From the NCBI RefSeq assembly GCF_041261205.1, contig NZ_JBGCCH010000027.1:62001-126000 (forward strand): a stretch of 64,000 bases of DNA, given 5' to 3'. The notes beneath the pieces were generated by a model, which saw only the letters and a program-made list of their open reading frames with translations, did no database searches and was not told the origin of the DNA. A program made the translations under genes and the position numbers. The stretch is from Catenulispora sp. MAP5-51. GTDB taxonomy: Bacteria > Actinomycetota > Actinomycetes > Streptomycetales > Catenulisporaceae. Numbering within the stretch: position 1 is the stretch's first letter; each line of letters starts with the position of its first letter. Shown here piece by piece: positions 56,840-64,000 of the stretch.

Positions 56840-56923
56840 AAGAAGTGAAATAAAAGGGCTGATGATCAAGCAGCAGCCCGTGCACCTTCCCCACTCCCCC
56901 ACACGCAGTTCCGAGGTGCCCCC

Positions 56924-58828
56924 ATGCCGAAAACGTCCCCAGGCTCGGCCGTCAGAGGCCGGATCAGACTTCTGATCCGGGCGGTGACGGCCGCGGCGCT
57001 CGTCACGTCCGGGTTCGCGCTCGCCGACAGCCCCGCGCACGCCGCGAACGAGTCGGTCAACATCTGGCTGACGACCACCAGCGACTCCGGCGGACGCAAC
57101 GTCACGCGCGGCCTGCAGCAGCAGGCCCCGATCACCTTCACCGCCGGCGCCGGCAGCGCCGGCCAGGTGGTGAACGTCAACGAGAACACGCACTACCAGC
57201 AGTTCACCGGCGCCGGAGCGTCCTTCACCGACACCGCGGCGTGGCTGATCAACAGCAGCGGCGCGCTCAGCGCCGCCACCCGCAACACCCTGATGACCAA
57301 CCTGTTCAGCCCCACGTCGGGCATCGGCCTGGACTTCCTGCGCAACCCGATGGGCGCCTCGGACCTGGCCCGGTACAACTACACCTTCGACGACATGCCC
57401 GCCGGCCAGACCGACCCCACGCTGGCGAACTTCTCGATCGCCCACGACCTGGCCGACGTCCTGCCGTTGACCAAGCAGGCTCAGCAGCTCAACCCGGGCC
57501 TGAAGGTGATGGCCACGCCGTGGACCGCGCCGCCGTGGATGAAGGACAGCGGCGCCTACAGCCAGGGCTATCTCCAGTCGCAGTACTACGCCGCCTACGC
57601 GCAGTACTTCGTCAAGTACATCCAGGCCTACCAAGCCCAGGGCGTCCCGATCGACTTCGTGTCGGTGCAGAACGAGCCCACCTGCTGCTCGGGCTATCCC
57701 TCGATGCAGTGGAACGGATCGGGCCTGGACTACTTCACGGCCAACGACCTGCTGCCGGCCTTCCACGCCGCGGGGCTGTCGACGAAGGTGCTGGCCCTGG
57801 ACTGGAACCCGGACAGCTACGCCTCGTACGGCGCCCCCACCGTCGACGACGCGACCGTCCGCAACGACCCGAACTTCGGCGGCATCGCCTGGCACGGCTA
57901 CGAAGGCAGCGTCACCACGCAGACGGACATCCACAACCAGTACCCGAACGTGGACGCCTACGACACCGAGCACTCCGGCGGCACCTGGATCGCCAACCAG
58001 CAGCAGGAGGACATGAACAACATCGTCGACTACACCCGCAACTGGGGTAAGTCGGTGGTGAAGTGGTCGCTGGCCGTGGACCAGAACATGGGCCCGCACA
58101 ACGGCGGCTGCGGCACCTGCACCGGCCTGGTCACCGTGCACAACGGCGACGGCGAGTCCGGCCACGTGGACTACAACATCGAGTACTACGACATGGGGCA
58201 GCTGACCAAGTTCGTGAAGCCCGGCGCGTACCGCATCGACTCCACGGCGAACAGCAGCATCCCGAACGTCGCCTGGCAGAACCCCGACGGGTCCAAGGCC
58301 CTGGTGGCGTACAACGAGTCCGGCAGCACCCAGACGCTGACGGTGAACTGGGGCAACGAGACCTTCAGCTACTCGCTGCCGGCGCAGACCTCCGCGACCT
58401 TCACCTGGAGCGGAACCCAGGGCACCGGCGGCGGCACCGGCACCCCGACCGGCCAGATCACCGGCTACGGCGGCAAGTGCGTCGACGTGGCGGGCGCGAA
58501 CTCGGCGAACGGCACCGCGGTGCAGCTGTACGACTGCAACGGCACCGGCGCCCAGCAGTGGACGGTCGCGGCGGACGGCTCGCTGCAGGCCCTCGGCAAG
58601 TGCATGGACGTGACGAGCGCCGGAACGGCGAACGGGACGCAGGTGCAGCTGTACGACTGCAACGGGACCGGGGCGCAGAAATGGCAGCACCAGGCCAACG
58701 GCGAGTTGGTGAACACCGCCTCCGGACGGTGCCTGGACGCCACGGGACCGAGTTCGGCGAACGGGACCAGGTTGCAGATCTGGGACTGCACGGACGGGGC
58801 GAACCAGCAGTGGAACCTTCCTTCCTGA
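56924..58828 (+). CDS. Secreted GH30 glycoside hydrolase with ricin-type CBM13 lectin domain
   Basis: A 634-residue exported enzyme. The signal peptide (about 1-40) ends AHAAN. The GH30 barrel (about 45-500) has the acid/base Glu in VQNEPT (about 251), the nucleophile Glu in AYDTEHSGG (about 349) and the early QFTGAGASFTDTAAWL motif. A beta-sandwich closes the domain. After a Gly/Thr linker, the CBM13 lectin (about 508-634) has two Q-x-W motifs (AQQWTV, AQKWQH) and a final NQQWNL. The activity may be beta-1,6-glucanase or glucocerebrosidase-like. The ROK repressor is divergent. Confidence 0.92.
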   Translation: MPKTSPGSAVRGRIRLLIRAVTAAALVTSGFALADSPAHAANESVNIWLTTTSDSGGRNVTRGLQQQAPITFTAGAGSAGQVVNVNENTHYQQFTGAGASFTDTAAWLINSSGALSAATRNTLMTNLFSPTSGIGLDFLRNPMGASDLARYNYTFDDMPAGQTDPTLANFSIAHDLADVLPLTKQAQQLNPGLKVMATPWTAPPWMKDSGAYSQGYLQSQYYAAYAQYFVKYIQAYQAQGVPIDFVSVQNEPTCCSGYPSMQWNGSGLDYFTANDLLPAFHAAGLSTKVLALDWNPDSYASYGAPTVDDATVRNDPNFGGIAWHGYEGSVTTQTDIHNQYPNVDAYDTEHSGGTWIANQQQEDMNNIVDYTRNWGKSVVKWSLAVDQNMGPHNGGCGTCTGLVTVHNGDGESGHVDYNIEYYDMGQLTKFVKPGAYRIDSTANSSIPNVAWQNPDGSKALVAYNESGSTQTLTVNWGNETFSYSLPAQTSATFTWSGTQGTGGGTGTPTGQITGYGGKCVDVAGANSANGTAVQLYDCNGTGAQQWTVAADGSLQALGKCMDVTSAGTANGTQVQLYDCNGTGAQKWQHQANGELVNTASGRCLDATGPSSANGTRLQIWDCTDGANQQWNLPS

Positions 58829-58931
58829 TGCGGGAGGGCTGACGGGAGGATGAGTGGGGCGCGCGTGTTGGTGGACGCGCGCCCCACAGTTGTTCCCGGT
58901 GGCCGGCCTGTGTTCTTGGTGGCCGGCCTGC

Positions 58932-60320
58932 TTAGTGCGTGACCACGAGTGCGGCGCTGCCGGCCGGAACGTTGACGGTCATCCGAGTGCCGGAGACGGC
59001 GATGTGCGTCGGATGCGGAGCAAAGGCGCCGGCGCCGCTCACACTGGAACCGGCGATGGTGATCGCTGTCGAGGTGAGCGACGGCGCCGTCAGGATGTAG
59101 GACGAGCCGGAAGTCGCCGGGGCGGGAAGGGTGACGGTCGCGGTGATCGCGGTCGTGCCCTTGTTGTCGAGGATGACGTTGTCGCCGATCGCCCAGGCCG
59201 AGACGCCGGTACCGCCGGTGACCGCGGCCGTGTGGAGCGTGCCGGGGCCGGCGAGTCTCCACAGGAGTTCGCCGTAGTAGACGCCCTGCACTCCGGTGGG
59301 AGTCAGACCGTTGAAGGCGATCGGCGAGTAGTTCAGGGTGAACTGCGACGAGGTGCCGCCGTGGAAGTTCACGCCGGCGGCGCCGTCGGCCGCCAGCCCT
59401 TCCATGAAGTCCAGCGACCACAGCGAGGCAGCCTGCACGTTGCTGATGTCGGCGGCCCCGCCGTGGAAGTAGGAGTTGGCCTCGGTCATACGCCACTGCG
59501 GGATGTGGTCGGCGGACTTGGCGCCGGCGATCGCCGCCGCGTCGGCGGCGAAGCTGCTCGGGTTGGAGGAGAGCATGCCGGCGATCGAGGCCGTGGTGTT
59601 GCTGCCGATGTACATGTGCATCGACAGCATGGCCAGGCCGTTGTCCTTCTCGTCGGCGGCGAACTGGGCGTCCCAGCTGCCGTGGCGGTAGGTGCCGGGA
59701 CCGTCGAACACCGCGTGCGGCACCTTGGCGCGAATCGCGGCGGCGTAGGTGTTGAACGAGGCCTCGTAGGCGGCCTCGGTGTCGTAGACGTTGGGCTCGT
59801 TGCCGATCTCGAAGGCCACCAGGTTCGGGCCCAGCGCGTGCGCGGCGAAGGCCGCCTCGGACGCGGCGTTGGCGGGAGTGTTCGTCTTGAGGTTGATGCC
59901 GTAGATGACGTGCCAGCCGGTCGCCTTGGCGAACGCGGCCAGCTTCGTGACGTCGGCCGGCGCGATCTCCGAGGCGGAGCCGCCGGCACCGGCCGGGTTC
60001 CAGTTCACGATGTCGACCAGGTTCCCGCCGATGCGCAGGTAGCCGGGACCGAGCAGGCGGAACAGGGCGACCAGCGCGGTGTCGTGCGGGTCGAACATGC
60101 CGGCGCCGACGCGGTCCTTCTCGTAGCTGAAGCCTGCGAAGCCGGTACCGACGCTGCCTGCGGCGGCGTGGTCGACGGTGACGGTCACGGGGGTGGCAGC
60201 GGCCGGGGTCCGGGTGCCGGCGGACGCGTGCCCGGCTGCGGGGAGCGCGACGAGAACGCCGGCCAGGCTCGCGGCGACCAGACGGCCGGAGCGCCGGGCC
60301 GGAGTCGCTCCCGTCTTCAC
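58932..60320 (-). CDS. Secreted GH79-like glycoside hydrolase
   Basis: A 462-residue exported enzyme. The signal peptide (about 1-34) ends AGHASAG. The catalytic barrel carries acid/base Glu in EIGNEPNVY and nucleophile Glu in RMTEANSYFHGG, with an early GYLRIGGN. A C-terminal beta domain (about 375-462) resembles the GH79 C-terminal domain. Relatives act on beta-glucuronides such as arabinogalactan or heparan fragments; the actual substrate is unknown. It starts at GTG 60320 and overlaps the upstream beta-helix gene by four bases, so the two are coupled. Confidence 0.83.
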   Translation of the reverse strand: MKTGATPARRSGRLVAASLAGVLVALPAAGHASAGTRTPAAATPVTVTVDHAAAGSVGTGFAGFSYEKDRVGAGMFDPHDTALVALFRLLGPGYLRIGGNLVDIVNWNPAGAGGSASEIAPADVTKLAAFAKATGWHVIYGINLKTNTPANAASEAAFAAHALGPNLVAFEIGNEPNVYDTEAAYEASFNTYAAAIRAKVPHAVFDGPGTYRHGSWDAQFAADEKDNGLAMLSMHMYIGSNTTASIAGMLSSNPSSFAADAAAIAGAKSADHIPQWRMTEANSYFHGGAADISNVQAASLWSLDFMEGLAADGAAGVNFHGGTSSQFTLNYSPIAFNGLTPTGVQGVYYGELLWRLAGPGTLHTAAVTGGTGVSAWAIGDNVILDNKGTTAITATVTLPAPATSGSSYILTAPSLTSTAITIAGSSVSGAGAFAPHPTHIAVSGTRMTVNVPAGSAALVVTH

Positions 60321-62398
60321 TTCGACACCGGCGGCAGCGGGGCCTGCGTCCAGCTGAGGACGCCCTTGTAGGCGGCCTCGATGCCGGCGTTGGCCGCGAT
60401 CGAGGCGGGGACCTGCGAGAGGCCGGTGATCGTGGTGTTGTTCGCGACCGTGACCCCGCCGCCGGTGGTGTAGCCCGAGGGGTTCTGGAAGTAGTTGCCC
60501 TCGACGTCGGTCGGGTCGTAGGTCGTGGTCGCGCCGGGAGCGTAGTCGGAGTGCCGCGAGGCCCAGGCCTGGGCGTTGGGGTTGTTGGACACCGCGTTGC
60601 CGGTGATGGTCTCGAAGGTGCAGCCGTTGTCGGTGTAGATGACGTGTCCGCTGCCGGTCTGGTCGTGGATGTCGTTGCCGGAGACGTGCTCGCCGTTGGC
60701 CAGGGAGCTGCCGGTGATGCCCTGGGTGTAGATGGCGCCGCCGTCGTTGAGCAGGCTCATGTGGTCGAAGATCAGGTTGTTGGAGATGGCGTTGTCGTGC
60801 GAGAAGTTCGCCTGCGGCGCCTCCTTCTCCTTGTCCGGCCAGCCGCCCCAGCCCTGCGAGATCGCGGTGTAGGGCGTGTGGTCGATCTGGTTGTGGCTGA
60901 CCGTGTCGTGCGCCGTGTAGCCGGAGTCGATGCCGATGCCGCCGTGGAACTCGACCGGGACGTCGAAGACGTGGTTGTCCGTCACCGAGTTGCCAGAAGT
61001 CTGCGACGCGCCGGTGGCCGTCGGCAGGTCGACGTTGCCGAGCTCGATCCCGGTGCCGGACACGTCGGTGACCACGTCGTCCTTGACCACGTCGTTCTGC
61101 GAGCCGTCGCCGAGGGCCAGGCCGGCCGCGCCGAGGTGGACGAAGGCGTCGCCGGTGAACTGGATGTGCTGGTCGTAGGTCAGCGAGACGTTGCCGGGGA
61201 TCTGGGTCCACGCCGCGTAGGGGCACGATCCGAGCGTGTAGCTCGACGGCGGCACATGGCACAGCCCCTGCGAGGCCGCCCCCTTCGCTCCGGTCACCTG
61301 GTAATTCGCCTGGATCTCGGAGAAGCCGTCGCTGGTGCCCTGGGTGTGGAACTGCGGCCCGAGCCAGGTCGCGTAGGAGAACTGGATGCCGGAGAACACC
61401 ACGTTGTGCAACGGCGCCGACGCGGTGCCGCCGCCGGCGACCAGCTGTTGCAGCACCGGCGCCTCGACGTCGGCGGAGCTCATCGTCTCGCCGGGGCGCG
61501 GGACGTAATACAGCTTGCTGTCACCCTGGTCGAGGAACCACTGGCCGGGAGTACTGGCGCTGAGGAACTGGAAGGCGTTCTCCACGCTCGTCGGCTGCTC
61601 GGTGATGGAGCTGCGGCCGACCAGGTTGTACGCGCGGCCGTCGGGGAACGAGCCGGCCCGGGCCGTGGAGTTGGTCCAGCACGGCTGCGCCATGGCCACC
61701 GCCGCGCCGCTGAACGAGGCGACCGGGCAGCGGGGCTCGGTCCAGGCGCCGAGACCGCCCCGGTAGACGAACTCCAGCTGCGGCTTGGCGCCGCTGGGAT
61801 TGCGCCAGCCGGCCATCGTCGAGGCGCCGCCGCTGTAGCCGGTCGAGTTCTGACCGGTCAGGGCAGCCGGGAGGGCGCCGTTGGCCCGGGCCGCGCGGGA
61901 GCCGTTGACGTAGAGCTGCCGCGTCTGGAGGCCCGAGGGCGCCTGCGCGACCCAGATCGCGCTGCCGGTGCTCATCTGTTTCCAGCCGGTGATCTGGGCC
62001 GAGCCGGCCAGCACCGGATGGGCGCCGGTGTCCGCGGTCCAGATCACGTTGTGGCCGTTGGTGCCGGAGTCGGCGGCGGTCAATGTCAGGGGACTGTTCA
62101 TGCGGTAGAAGCCGTCTTCCAGGACGACTGTCACGTCGGCGCTCATGTTCTGGTCCAGCGCACGGACCAGGGATTGCGCCTTGCCGATCGTCTGGACCGG
62201 GGCGGAGGCGGTACCAGGGTTGCTGTCGCTGCCGCTCGGCGAGACGTAGACCTGTCCGGTGACGGCATGGGCCTGTCCGGCGACCGCCGGCGTGGCGGCG
62301 CGGCCGATCGTCATCGATCCCGCCGCACCCAGAAGGGAGACCGTCGCCGCTGCGATCATCAGAGATCTGATACCGGGCGGCACAGAACGCTTTGTCAT
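60317..62398 (-). CDS. Secreted right-handed beta-helix protein
   Basis: A 693-residue exported protein. The signal peptide (about 1-35) includes SLMIAAATVSLLGAAGSM. VYVSPSGSDSNPGTASAPVQ (about 50-69) is the opening of polysaccharide-lyase-like beta-helix proteins, and repeated coils with H-N/D ladders (NDVVKDDVVTDVSGTGIELG, NQIDHTPYTAISQGWGG, NDIHDQTGSGHVIYTDNG) fill about 370-640. It is coupled to the GH79-like gene, and both are probably involved in degrading the same plant or microbial polysaccharide. The exact activity (lyase, GH or epimerase) is not determinable. Confidence 0.85.
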   Translation of the reverse strand: MTKRSVPPGIRSLMIAAATVSLLGAAGSMTIGRAATPAVAGQAHAVTGQVYVSPSGSDSNPGTASAPVQTIGKAQSLVRALDQNMSADVTVVLEDGFYRMNSPLTLTAADSGTNGHNVIWTADTGAHPVLAGSAQITGWKQMSTGSAIWVAQAPSGLQTRQLYVNGSRAARANGALPAALTGQNSTGYSGGASTMAGWRNPSGAKPQLEFVYRGGLGAWTEPRCPVASFSGAAVAMAQPCWTNSTARAGSFPDGRAYNLVGRSSITEQPTSVENAFQFLSASTPGQWFLDQGDSKLYYVPRPGETMSSADVEAPVLQQLVAGGGTASAPLHNVVFSGIQFSYATWLGPQFHTQGTSDGFSEIQANYQVTGAKGAASQGLCHVPPSSYTLGSCPYAAWTQIPGNVSLTYDQHIQFTGDAFVHLGAAGLALGDGSQNDVVKDDVVTDVSGTGIELGNVDLPTATGASQTSGNSVTDNHVFDVPVEFHGGIGIDSGYTAHDTVSHNQIDHTPYTAISQGWGGWPDKEKEAPQANFSHDNAISNNLIFDHMSLLNDGGAIYTQGITGSSLANGEHVSGNDIHDQTGSGHVIYTDNGCTFETITGNAVSNNPNAQAWASRHSDYAPGATTTYDPTDVEGNYFQNPSGYTTGGGVTVANNTTITGLSQVPASIAANAGIEAAYKGVLSWTQAPLPPVSK

Positions 62399-62555
62399 GC
62401 GGCGGAGTCAAGCAAACATCCGAGGTTTCGGCAATGGGATCCGAAAAGTGTGGGACTTGAACAGGGTTTCGTGGGGATTCATCATCGAACCTTGAGATCA
62501 TTCATCCGACCCTTGTCGTGGACCGCGTGACGCAGTACCTTGCGCTGCGGAACCG

Positions 62556-62572
62556 AGTAAATCTACTTTACT
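62556..62572. promoter_or_regulatory. Inverted repeat before the GH27 gene
   Basis: AGTAAA (62556-62561) and TTTACT (62567-62572) with a five-base centre lie immediately before the ribosome site of the GH27 gene. It is a plausible repressor site. The divergent promoter region is 62399-62586. Confidence 0.5.
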
Positions 62573-62586
62573 AGCGGGAGCCCACG

Positions 62587-64000
62587 ATGAGGCGACGTTC
62601 GCGAGCAATCACCGGGATCAGGACGTGGACCGCGGCCGTCGGGCTGGCGGTGGTGGCCGCGCTGCTGCCGCCGGTCGGGGCCGCCGCCCCGGCGCACGCG
62701 GAGGACAACGGCGTCGGGCTCACCCCGGCGCTCGGGTGGTCCAGCTGGAGCTTCGTGCGCAAGGACCCGACCGCCGCGAAGATCGACGCGCAGGCCGACG
62801 CGATGAAGGCGTCGGGGCTGGCCGCGGCCGGCTTCCAGTACGTCAACGTCGACGACTTCTGGTACCAGTGCCCGGGGAGCCAGGGCCCGAATGTGGACGC
62901 CAACGGCCGCTGGGTCACCGACGCCACCAAGTTCCCGGCCTCCGGCAGCACCAACGGGATCAAGACCGTCGCCGACCACGTGCACGCCGACGGCCTCCAG
63001 TTCGGCCTCTACGTCACACCGGGCGTCTCCCAGCAGGCCGTCGCCCAGAACAGCGCGATCCTCGGCACGTCCTACCACGTCAAGGACATCGCGACCACCA
63101 CGGCGGAGAAGAACTACAACTGCAAGGGCATGGTCGGCATCGACTACAGCAAGCCCGGCGCGCAGGCGTTCATCGACTCCTGGGCCGACGAGTTCGCGTC
63201 CTGGGGCGTGGACTACGTGAAGATCGACGGCGTCGGCACCTCCGACGTCCCGGACATCCAGGCGTGGTCGAAGGCGCTGGTGCAGACCGGACGGCCGATC
63301 CACCTGGAGCTGTCCAACAACCTGGCGATCGGCAGCGCCGCGACCTGGAAGCAGTACGCCAACGGCTGGCGCACCAGCGGCGACATCGAGTGCTACAGCA
63401 GCTGCAGCACGGCCGGGACCCTCACCGACTGGTCCCACGTTCAGAGCCGGTTCGGGCAGGTGGCCTCGTGGCAGCCGGACGGCGGCCCCGGGGCGTTCAA
63501 CGACTACGACTCGCTGGAAGTCGGCAACGGCTCGGCCACCGGCCTGACCGACGCCGAGCAGCAGTCGCAGATGAGCCTGTGGGCGCTGGGCGCGAGCCCG
63601 CTGATCCTGGGCACCGATCTGACCGCCCTGACCCAGACCGAGCTCGGCTACCTGAAGAACGGTCGCGTCCTGGCTGTCGACCAGGACGCGATCGATGCCT
63701 CGCGCATCGTGAACAGCGGGAACCAGCAGGTGTACAGCAAGAAGGAGAAGGACGGCAGCGTCGTCATCGGCCTGTTCAACTACAGCGGCACCGGCTCGAC
63801 CACGGTGAGCGTCCCGCTGTCGGCCGCGGGAATTTCCGACAGTGCGAGCGCGACCGATCTGTGGAGCGGCGCGTCGCTGGGGACCGTCAGCGGCACGTAC
63901 AGCGTGACGCTCGGCCCCGGCGCGGTGAAGCTGATCAAGGCGGTGCCGACCGGCAGCGGCGGGAGCGTCACGATCGAGGCCGAGGCGGCCGGCAACACCG
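62587..64000 (+). CDS. Secreted GH27 alpha-galactosidase, C-terminal part beyond the window
   Basis: At least 471 residues; the gene runs off the right edge. The signal peptide is 1-39 (ending AHAED). The GH27 barrel opens TPALGWSSWSF, contains NVDDFWYQ, has the nucleophile Asp in VDYVKIDGVG (about 213) and the acid/base Asp in RTSGDIECY (about 264), and later SPLILGTDL. The C-terminal beta domain (about 375-455) is followed by the start of a carbohydrate-binding module (TIEAEAAGN), typical of CBM35 or CBM6. It releases alpha-galactose from galactomannan or similar sugars. GGGAG precedes the ATG. Confidence 0.93.
   Translation, partial: MRRRSRAITGIRTWTAAVGLAVVAALLPPVGAAAPAHAEDNGVGLTPALGWSSWSFVRKDPTAAKIDAQADAMKASGLAAAGFQYVNVDDFWYQCPGSQGPNVDANGRWVTDATKFPASGSTNGIKTVADHVHADGLQFGLYVTPGVSQQAVAQNSAILGTSYHVKDIATTTAEKNYNCKGMVGIDYSKPGAQAFIDSWADEFASWGVDYVKIDGVGTSDVPDIQAWSKALVQTGRPIHLELSNNLAIGSAATWKQYANGWRTSGDIECYSSCSTAGTLTDWSHVQSRFGQVASWQPDGGPGAFNDYDSLEVGNGSATGLTDAEQQSQMSLWALGASPLILGTDLTALTQTELGYLKNGRVLAVDQDAIDASRIVNSGNQQVYSKKEKDGSVVIGLFNYSGTGSTTVSVPLSAAGISDSASATDLWSGASLGTVSGTYSVTLGPGAVKLIKAVPTGSGGSVTIEAEAAGNT

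Overview
The window comes from a very GC-rich actinomycete, probably a soil-dwelling Streptomyces or Catenulispora relative (inference). The grounds are the codon bias, frequent GTG and TTG starts, several probable leaderless starts (a -10 hexamer about 6 bases before the start codon), DasR-type and iron-box operators, and many secreted glycosidases. No rRNA, tRNA, CRISPR array or complete insertion sequence was seen.

1-5.1 kb: the 5' end of gcvT on the minus strand behind a tandem glycine riboswitch; a SigE-type sigma factor with a downstream membrane protein; a P-type cation ATPase. 5.1-11.4 kb: a 1,537-residue Rhs polymorphic toxin with a WXG-like start and a probable deaminase tip, two tandem paralogous putative immunity proteins, and a broken SEC-C gene.

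11.4-24.6 kb: a stress and signalling island. It holds anti-sigma-type ATPases, an RsbA-like protein, a STAS antagonist, a Ser/Thr kinase, two hemerythrins, CsbD, a class II amidotransferase, and three paralogous winged-helix regulators. A SigB/SigF-type sigma gene here has lost its core by internal deletion while its overlapping anti-sigma gene looks intact. Two sites resembling SigB-type promoters lie in the island.

24.6-37.2 kb: an epoxide hydrolase with a divergent WYL regulator and a palindrome between them, then a chitin module. The module has a GH19 chitinase behind two DasR-type operators, a DasABC-like importer operon ending in a cytoplasmic GH20 hexosaminidase, a GH16/CBM3 enzyme, and a DasR-like GntR/UTRA regulator. 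37.3-45 kb: an F420-type oxidoreductase, TetR and bicupin genes, then an iron-box-controlled ferric iron ABC operon that ends in a serine recombinase lacking its catalytic residues.

45.4-55.4 kb: an S53 peptidase behind a long leader, a class III aminotransferase, and a ClpN/HTH pair. A four-gene minus-strand cluster follows, with two nucleotidyl-cyclase-like proteins and two small paralogues sharing a C-terminal tag, divergent from a cyclic-nucleotide-binding Crp/Fnr regulator. This is the best candidate here for a little-described system. 55.5-64 kb: a ROK repressor and secreted polysaccharide hydrolases (GH30-CBM13, GH79, a beta-helix protein and a GH27 cut by the right edge).
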